DNA of 64,000 nucleotides, from assembly GCA_964019135.1 (NCBI GenBank), contig OZ025248.1, positions 30,001,670 to 30,065,669 on the forward strand. Reading direction: 5' to 3'. How positions within the stretch are numbered: position 1 is the first letter of the stretch; each line of letters opens with the position of its first letter. The stretch is from Arenicola marina. Its lineage: Eukaryota; Annelida; Polychaeta; Arenicolidae. Below, one piece after another: positions 54,287-61,286 of this stretch. The notes under the pieces were generated by a model that saw only the letters and a program-made list of their open reading frames with translations, had not been told where the DNA came from and ran no database searches. A program made the position numbers and the translations under genes.

Positions 54287-57172
54287 GACGAGGGGCCTAT
54301 CCGACCCGCCTCGCATAGGCGACAGGATAGGCATACTAAGACTCCCAGGACTGGCTCTCAGCCCCATCGGGCGGGAATGGATGATTCCAGGGATAAGAAG
54401 CGCAGAGGGAGTAATCCGATCAGACCTGAAGGATCCCCCTCCTGGCCCCTTCGGCCCCCTAGTGGCAAGGCTCGTCCTCCACCCAACTCACAACCGGACA
54501 GACCGGTAAGCTTCACCACCGGCACTGATAAAAACCTACTACAAGTCAGGGTGGGAAGTGTACATTGCAAGGCGCTCCTGGATACCGGAGCAAGCATTTC
54601 ATGCATATCAGAGACGCTCCTGGACAAAATCAGACCCAGAATTGGTAAGCCATACACGGCTGCCGACTTCGCCAGCATCATAGGAGTAGGCGGCGAAAAG
54701 CACCCGGTCTTGGGAACAGTAGCACTGGGCATAACAATCGAGACCATGACACGGGAAACCGACTTCCATGTATTCAGTCACCTCCATTACCCTCTGATTC
54801 TGGGGATTGACTTCATGACGAAGCATGGCGTAAAGTTAAACATGTCCAATAGCTCAATCACCATTGACGAGCATGTCTCCATTGCACTAGTATCTCCGCC
54901 GTCTCAGACCCGCCTGTGCAGAACAGTCACTGACGAATTCATCCCCGCCAACTCTGAAACTGTGATCAACGTCAAGTTTCCAAAGCACCACATCAATGGG
55001 ACACTCCTGGTAGAAACAATGAAAAACACCCTTCCAAAGTTCTCCCTTCTAGGAGGAAGATGTCTCACTGAGGGCACAGACGGTCGCACGGTGTACAGAA
55101 TCCTCAATCCCACAGACACAGATGTCTGGATTCCAAAAAACACAGTGATAGCGAAGGCCTCTCGCCTTCCTGTCGGCGAGAACTCATTAGCCTCATTAGG
55201 TACCCCTGACGGGGATGAACGTGATGCGGAAGTCGCCCCCGCAGGCGCGCAGGAATCTGCCGCTTGTATGAGTATGACGCTCGACTCGTCGATGGCCTCA
55301 TCAACAACCACACATGCCTCAGACGATATAGACTTTGACCTATCTGACTCAGACCTGACAACCAAACAAAAAGAGGAGCTGAGAAGGTTGTTGGCACGGA
55401 ATCGAGACGTTTTTGCCAAAGACACATCCGAGCTAGGACGCACGGATACGGTAAAACACGTCATCGACACGGGGGACGCACCCCCTCAACGACAGCGTCA
55501 TTACCGTCAATCTCCCGAGATTAGAAAGGTGACGGAGACAGAAACCCAGAAGATGCTGGACGCAGGTATCATTCGCCCATCATCGTCGCCATGGGCAAGC
55601 CCCATCGTAGTAGTCAGAAAGAAGTCGGGTGAGTTCAGATGTTGTGTTGATTACCGTAAAGTGAACAAGGTGACACGTCTAACAAGTTGGCCACTCCCGA
55701 GACTAACAGACGTAATTGATACAGTGGGCGAGTCACAAGCCCAGATATTCTCCTCACTAGACCTAGCATCAGGTTATTGGCAAATACCTATGGATGACAA
55801 AAGCAAAGAGAAAACAAGCTTCGTGACTCATGAGGGTCAGTACGAGTTCAACGTCCTCCCATTTGGTCTGGTCGGAGCCCCGACGACATTCCAAATGACA
55901 ATGAACAAAGTACTCAGGGGACTCAATTGGAAGACCGTGTTGATATACGTTGATGACGTCCTCGTGTTCAGTAAAAATTTTGACGAACACCTACAGCACT
56001 TGGAGGCCGTATTCCAAAGATTGAGAGAAGCAAACATGACGTTAAAACCGTCCAAATGCAAGTTTGCGGTTGAAAAGATCCTCTATTTGGGTCACGTTAT
56101 CTCAAAACAAGGCATCCAAGTAGACGAAAACAAGACCAAGGCCATGAGCACATTCCCAGCTCCCCGTAACCAAAAGCAGGTCCGCAGCTTCCTCGGCATG
56201 GCCAACTACTACAGGCGATTCGTACAAGATTACGCCAAAATCGCCGCCCCTCTAAACAAACTACTTCAAAAAGACACACGGTTTACGTGGACATCAGAGT
56301 GTCAGGCAGCTTTCGAAGTACTGAAATCGAAACTACTATCGCCGCCCATCTTGGTCCTTCCCGACACGGACAAGGAGTTCATTGTGACCACCGACGCGTC
56401 ACACGACTCCATAGGATATATATTAGGGCAATTAGATGACGGCGGGCGAGAAGTCGTGATTGAATATGGAGGTAGAGCCCTGCGAAACGCGGAGCTTAAC
56501 TATCCAATATCTGAAAAGGAGTGTCTGGCCGTCGTTGAGGCGGTGAAGCAGTGGAATGCCTATCTGGCAAACAAACACTTCACCGCAGTCACTGATCATA
56601 AGTGTCTCGAGTACCTCAACAACATCAAACTGTCCACCGGTCGACTGTCGCGGTGGGCGATGTTGCTGCAAGGGTACGATTTCAGTATCAAATACAGACC
56701 AGGCAGGGAGAACCAGGCAGACGCTCTGTCCAGGCGATCGTACGACTGTACGACACAAGAGGCCAGCGAGGGCGATGACTCAATGCCCACGGCTGTCGCT
56801 CTAAGGACAGACGAGACACCAGGAGACCAAAAGGATATGAAACTCCTGACTCACGTGACGTTCCAATACGAATCGGAGACAGAAACATACGCCATGCCAC
56901 TTGCATCAGACAATCCCAGATCACCAACAAGCACCGACTTTGACTTAATTAACATCGTGGCAGGCAGCGATGACGCACTCGTTCAACTGCCCGTAGAGCA
57001 AAGCGCCTGCCCAGTGGTCGGACCTATGTACAACTACTTAGCTCATAACACAGTGCCACAGGACCCGGCAAAAGCACGAAAGCTGGCCGCAGAAGCAAAT
57101 CAATACATGATGCTAGAAGGCGTGATGTACCACAGATACACACCCAGAGCAAAGAAATGTCCGACTAACTAG
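54287..57172 (+). CDS. pol: Gypsy Pol: protease, reverse transcriptase, RNase H
   Basis: In the same frame as the Gag C-terminus, separated only by TAG 54284-54286; the frame is open from 54287, with the first ATG at 54377. Counting from that ATG: aspartic protease with D69-T-G (LLDTGAS) and ILGIDF; RT with WASPIVVVRKKSG (~406-418), D462 (SSLDLASGYW), FGLVGAPTTFQ and YVDD at 524-527; RNase H with D673 (TTDAS), E715 (SEKE) and D740 (VTDHK). All catalytic residues are present. The frame stops at TAG 57170-57172, between RNase H and integrase; beyond it the same frame continues. The minus-strand ORFs over this region are shadows. Confidence 0.95.
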   Translation, partial: DEGPIRPASHRRQDRHTKTPRTGSQPHRAGMDDSRDKKRRGSNPIRPEGSPSWPLRPPSGKARPPPNSQPDRPVSFTTGTDKNLLQVRVGSVHCKALLDTGASISCISETLLDKIRPRIGKPYTAADFASIIGVGGEKHPVLGTVALGITIETMTRETDFHVFSHLHYPLILGIDFMTKHGVKLNMSNSSITIDEHVSIALVSPPSQTRLCRTVTDEFIPANSETVINVKFPKHHINGTLLVETMKNTLPKFSLLGGRCLTEGTDGRTVYRILNPTDTDVWIPKNTVIAKASRLPVGENSLASLGTPDGDERDAEVAPAGAQESAACMSMTLDSSMASSTTTHASDDIDFDLSDSDLTTKQKEELRRLLARNRDVFAKDTSELGRTDTVKHVIDTGDAPPQRQRHYRQSPEIRKVTETETQKMLDAGIIRPSSSPWASPIVVVRKKSGEFRCCVDYRKVNKVTRLTSWPLPRLTDVIDTVGESQAQIFSSLDLASGYWQIPMDDKSKEKTSFVTHEGQYEFNVLPFGLVGAPTTFQMTMNKVLRGLNWKTVLIYVDDVLVFSKNFDEHLQHLEAVFQRLREANMTLKPSKCKFAVEKILYLGHVISKQGIQVDENKTKAMSTFPAPRNQKQVRSFLGMANYYRRFVQDYAKIAAPLNKLLQKDTRFTWTSECQAAFEVLKSKLLSPPILVLPDTDKEFIVTTDASHDSIGYILGQLDDGGREVVIEYGGRALRNAELNYPISEKECLAVVEAVKQWNAYLANKHFTAVTDHKCLEYLNNIKLSTGRLSRWAMLLQGYDFSIKYRPGRENQADALSRRSYDCTTQEASEGDDSMPTAVALRTDETPGDQKDMKLLTHVTFQYESETETYAMPLASDNPRSPTSTDFDLINIVAGSDDALVQLPVEQSACPVVGPMYNYLAHNTVPQDPAKARKLAAEANQYMMLEGVMYHRYTPRAKKCPTN

Positions 57173-58567
57173 AAGCGGGGTATCACCCAGCTCGTAGTGC
57201 CTATCTCTATGCGAGACAAGCTCCTCACAGCTTATCATGACTCCATTATGGGAGGGGGCTACCAGGGAACAGATCGGACGTTTCAGGCCATCAAACAGAA
57301 GTATTTTTGGCCTGGCATGTTCGCCGATACCGAGAGGTATGTAAAATCATGTGACCGATGTCAGCGGGCGAAAAGATACAAACACGGCAGGCCGGCACCA
57401 CTGGTTCCAATGCCAATCGCCGATGTCTTTGACCGCTGGCATATGGACATCTTGGGACCAATCACCAAGACCTCCGAAGGCAACCAATATATCCTCCTCA
57501 TGGTGGATAGTTTCAGTCGTTGGTGTGAAGCCATCCCCATCAAGTCACAGGAAGCAACAGTCGTGGCACAAGCCCTGTATCGTGAAATTTTCACGCGCTA
57601 TGGAGCACCACGGGTTTTAATAACCGACAGGGCGAAGAACTTCATGTCAAAGGTGGTAGGAGCTCTATGCGAGATATTTAAGGTGAAGCAACATCACACA
57701 TCTGCCTATCACGCGCAAACAAACGCCACATGCGAACGCATGAACAGTACCATAGCCCAAGCTCTCAGAGCCTACTGCAAACCAGATCAAAGCAACTGGC
57801 CAGAACTCTTGCCCGGAATACTCATGGCATACAGAATGACTCCGGCAACCAGAAGCACGCAATACAGTCCCTTTTTCCTCCTGTTTGGGAAGCAAATGAA
57901 CACCCCATGCGACACCACCGCGGCACCAAAACCCAAGCTACCCACTGACATTCAGACACATGTCAATAACCTTCTCAACAATCTGAACATCGCCCGGAAG
58001 GTAGCCAAGGAAAACGTAGCAAACAATCAAACAAAATACAAGGAGAACTATGACAAGAATGCCAATGCTCCAACATATCAGGTCGGCGACAAGGTGTTGT
58101 TGCATAACACTAAGGTACCACAGGGCATGTCTCGAAAGCTCCATCCCAAGTGGCAGGGTCCATACTACATACTAGAATTGGGCCCAAACTTCACCTACAA
58201 ACTAGCAGAATGCGACACCCACAAGGCACTGAAATCACTTACTCACAGCAACCGGCTGAAGCCATATGACGATCCCAGGAACCGCCAGTACCACCCAGCA
58301 CCACCCGGAGGACATGAACCACCCGACCCACCACACGGGCAGTTCGACCCATCCGACCACACGAACGCTCCGGCGGACGATGAGTGGTTCGAGGTGGAGC
58401 GCATAATGGCGCACAAACGCCAGCGAGGCAAACTCGTCTACCGAGTAAAATGGAAGGATGATCCCCAGTTGACATGGGAACCCGCCGAGAACATGCCAGA
58501 AGCAATTGTCACAGAATACCGGACAAGGAAGCGCCGGCGGCGCAGACGGGCGACACTGCTGAGATAA
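57173..58567 (+). CDS. pol: Gypsy Pol: integrase with C-terminal chromodomain
   Basis: Same frame as the preceding Pol segment, after its TAG. Counting from the GTG at 57197: the N-terminal zinc finger keeps one His (H14) and both Cys (C52, C55), but the position where the second His is expected reads Tyr (GGGYQGT). The catalytic triad is D84 (WHMDILGP), D144 (ITDRAKNF) and E180 (ATCERMN), with exactly 35 residues between D144 and E180 as in DD35E integrases. A GPY/F-like region (HPKWQGPYYILEL) follows. A chromodomain sits at about 396-442 (EWFEVERIMAHKRQRGKLVY...KW...TWEP), then a basic Arg-rich tail. Chromodomains guide integration to marked chromatin in chromoviruses. Confidence 0.94.
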   Translation, partial: KRGITQLVVPISMRDKLLTAYHDSIMGGGYQGTDRTFQAIKQKYFWPGMFADTERYVKSCDRCQRAKRYKHGRPAPLVPMPIADVFDRWHMDILGPITKTSEGNQYILLMVDSFSRWCEAIPIKSQEATVVAQALYREIFTRYGAPRVLITDRAKNFMSKVVGALCEIFKVKQHHTSAYHAQTNATCERMNSTIAQALRAYCKPDQSNWPELLPGILMAYRMTPATRSTQYSPFFLLFGKQMNTPCDTTAAPKPKLPTDIQTHVNNLLNNLNIARKVAKENVANNQTKYKENYDKNANAPTYQVGDKVLLHNTKVPQGMSRKLHPKWQGPYYILELGPNFTYKLAECDTHKALKSLTHSNRLKPYDDPRNRQYHPAPPGGHEPPDPPHGQFDPSDHTNAPADDEWFEVERIMAHKRQRGKLVYRVKWKDDPQLTWEPAENMPEAIVTEYRTRKRRRRRRATLLR

Positions 58568-59023
58568 ATCGCACGCCCCGTCCGCTATCACTCAAGGGCT
58601 ATAGGCCAATGGGCTTTAGGGCCAAGTAAAAGAGGGCGGCAAGGGCGATACACAGTTCGGGACGTCACATAGCCATGAATAGCGGGAAAGTGGCGCATAA
58701 AGCATCCGTAAGGGCTCCCATTAGCCACAGGTATAGCCGAATTGTTACCACAGTTGTTTATCAGTATGCATGTTTACGCCACTGACACAGGTCGTCGAAA
58801 GGTACGTTGCGACACCCACGCCGCAATGCCGCATGAGGCAGTGCCGCAGCCGAATCTAACATTATAACCAAGGCGTCAACAATGTACGGCATGATAGACT
58901 TCGGGACACCACGAGTAACCTTCGATCTAAATTGTTTGACTCTTTGATTGTAAGACTGTTCATTACTACGTAACTGTACATAAGGTATCATGGAATCGAG
59001 TTTGGGGTCCAAACTTATCATAC
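58568..59023 (+). other. Gypsy 3' non-coding trailer
   Basis: Between the integrase stop and the polypurine tract. No further ORF on the plus strand, so no env-like gene. A minus ORF at 58761-59021 has no recognised domain. Confidence 0.6.
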
Positions 59024-59031
59024 GAGGGGGA
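59024..59031 (+). promoter_or_regulatory. Polypurine tract
   Basis: GAGGGGGA directly upstream of the LTR-like segment, in the position of the plus-strand primer of Gypsy elements. Confidence 0.65.
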
Positions 59032-59450
59032 TATTATAGTACGCCCCAGATCCCACCCCGGATCCGAGCAATCCAGCGTGGGCGCCGGGGGGGGGGGGGG
59101 TGCTCGCCGGTCAGGACGGCCGGGGGCTCACCAAAAGGTCCGCGCGCCCTAGCCAATCTCTAGCGAGCGGGACTGCCTCGCCCCTCAGCGGGAGACTGCC
59201 TCGCCCCTCAGCGGGAGACTGCCTCGCCCCTCAGCAGGAGACTGCCTCGCCAGCCAGCACGGGGCGCGCAAATACGTCCGAGCGCTGTAAAGAAAAGGGG
59301 GACGCGGCCCGGAGCGAGGCAGACGGGAACACACCAGCTAACGAGTATAGATGTATGTGCAAGTTACCACGGAATAAAAGAGATATATATTGCTACCACC
59401 TATCGTGTGTTTAATTCCCCCATCGTGCCGAACATCGCCGGACGACAACA
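59032..59450 (+). repeat. Probable 3' LTR (single copy in window)
   Basis: Begins TATTATAGTACGCCCCAG after the polypurine tract and ends GCCGGACGACAACA. It has a GC-rich first half with a poly-G run and a 23-bp repeat (ACTGCCTCGCCCCTCAGCGG, ~59172-59255), then AATAAA at about 59372 and a T-rich end, an LTR-like arrangement. It starts TA rather than the usual TG. No second copy is present in the window, which is why the call is only probable. Confidence 0.6.
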
Positions 59451-61286
59451 CGGATATCGATGGCTGGTGGAAGTGGTATAGAGGCATGTTGTCGGTCTAT
59501 AACGGCTAATGCACTTACTTTACAAAGGGTAAAATCATCTCTTTGAGTGTGCGATGACACTCAAGGCGCATCATGGTAGGGACACCCCCCCCGCCACCCC
59601 CCCCCCCCCCTACACCCCCGCTCTAACATCGGATATCGGATATGTCATATGGATAGATGCCAGCATAAATGGCGGCCTCCGTTGAGGTTAACCCCAATCC
59701 CCCCGCCCGTTCCCGCCTCCAGCCAACCCTCGTGACACGAGTTCGGGTTTCGCGCCATCACGCCACTCATCGTCATGGTGACGCTTTAAAGTTTAGCCAG
59801 CGCCTCCCATATCAGTCAGTCGAGCGCCATTGTTTCCGCTGGCACGGCCGCCACCCCCCACCCCCTCCCTCCTCCTCCGCCTTGTCTGAAGAATGCCGTA
59901 AGCGGGGCGGCGAGGCTGGTGCGCAGGAATGATGAACCTGTTTATAGAGGGGGGAGGGGGGAGGGGGAGAGGGGAGAATGCTTCGTGTTATCTATGCATT
60001 TTTAAACTTTTTGTCAATTATGGAGTAAATGCGGGGTTCACGCATGAGGGTCGTACCACGCCTAGGCCGGAGGGCATCGTTTCCGGGGTGCGGGGGGTAG
60101 GGGGGGGGGAGCAGGCACGGCGTGCCTTCAGAGACGGGGAGGGCCTTAGGGTAGCAAACCTAACAGTGTGGAGTGAAGGGGACGTTAAGGTGGTGAGGGT
60201 AGGGGGGAGGGGGGGAGGGGGAGGACAGCTGCGCCAACCCTAGAAACCAATAACTTCCCTGGATGGAGCCGAAAGCGTCGCAAGGAAAGCAGTTTTACGG
60301 TTCAGATTGAATCCTAGATTTTATTTAATGACGGCATGTGGGAAACTGGGAGAGCGGTGACCTATACCGTCCAGCGAGTGGGAGGTCTGCCGAAAGTTTG
60401 AGAATTATGTACATCAGTGATTGTCTGCATATGCCCACTCAACCCCCCCTCCCCCCCATCAAGCCTTCGCATACCCAACATACCTCCGCTTCCGTTCTCT
60501 CTAACCCCCCCCCCCCCTCCCCACCTTTCTCGAGACCCTGGATCAGTATATATATACTTCCTGCTGCCGTCTCTTGGTCTTGTGACTGACTCATCATCCA
60601 CCCCTCTCAGCTCCCCCCTCCCTAAGGGGAACTCCTCCTGCCCCAGCTTCTCCACCCCGGCCCACCCGGCCTACCCAGGCCTACTAGACCCACCTCCGCC
60701 CAACTAGCCCCACTCACCCCTCTCCGCATACCCAGTCCCACTCACCCCCTCCGTCCACCCAGCACCACTCACCAACACGCCCCTCCGCCCACCCAGCCCC
60801 CACTCATCCCCCCCGCCCACTCCCCACCAGCCCAGGCGTACCCCATGATCTGACGGCACCCTACACGCCATTGTAAAATGTGATGCCAGGGGTGTCTGTG
60901 TCGAATCAATCACTCAACACACCACCCATCCACAAAAACCCGGATGCCTTCAAGTTCCCGTGCCGGTCTGAGGTGGCCACAGCTAGCTATGGCCACATCA
61001 GACCGGCTACAGCCAGCTACAGCCAGCTACAGCCAGCTACAGCCAGCCTCATGATGCCATATCTTAACACCAGACATGTTGCCGCGTCTCCAGGGCAAGT
61101 CACCCCCTTTTGGATAGCCTGAACTCCCTCCCGGTATAATAAAAGAACTTCAGTCCAGCGAAAATCAAAGAAAGTCGGATTTTAAAGCCCATGGATAGAG
61201 ACAATGGGGGTAGGGTGGAGGCGAGTGGACGGGGGGGGGGGGGGGCGGGGGGGCGGCGGGGCATCAATAGGGTACATCAGCGTTGG
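59448..61286 (+). repeat. 1.8-kb direct repeat, right copy
   Basis: Near-identical to 51312-53112 (see there). Its first bases overlap the ACA end of the LTR-like segment. Its last shared bases are CATCAGCGTTGG, after which the flank reads CAGGAATCGC, different from the left copy. Confidence 0.92.

Larger units (their letters stand above)
53113..59450 (+). mobile_element. Ty3/Gypsy retrotransposon with chromodomain, 5' LTR not found
   Basis: Internal region in canonical Ty3/Gypsy order: Gag (capsid, zinc knuckles), protease, RT, RNase H, integrase, chromodomain. It is followed by a ~460-bp trailer, a polypurine tract and a single LTR-like segment. No matching LTR precedes gag; instead gag begins 10 bp after the left 1.8-kb repeat. 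Lesions are one frameshift in gag, a TAG between gag and pol, and a TAG between RNase H and integrase. The chromodomain points to a chromovirus-type lineage. Overall open frames suggest a fairly young copy. Confidence 0.92.

Noticed and set aside
51312..61286. The 1.8-kb repeats as the Gypsy LTRs
   Set aside because: No TG/CA ends, no adjacent polypurine tract, no flanking duplication, and a PPT plus LTR-like segment lies inside. Kept as an alternative because no second copy of that inner segment is visible.
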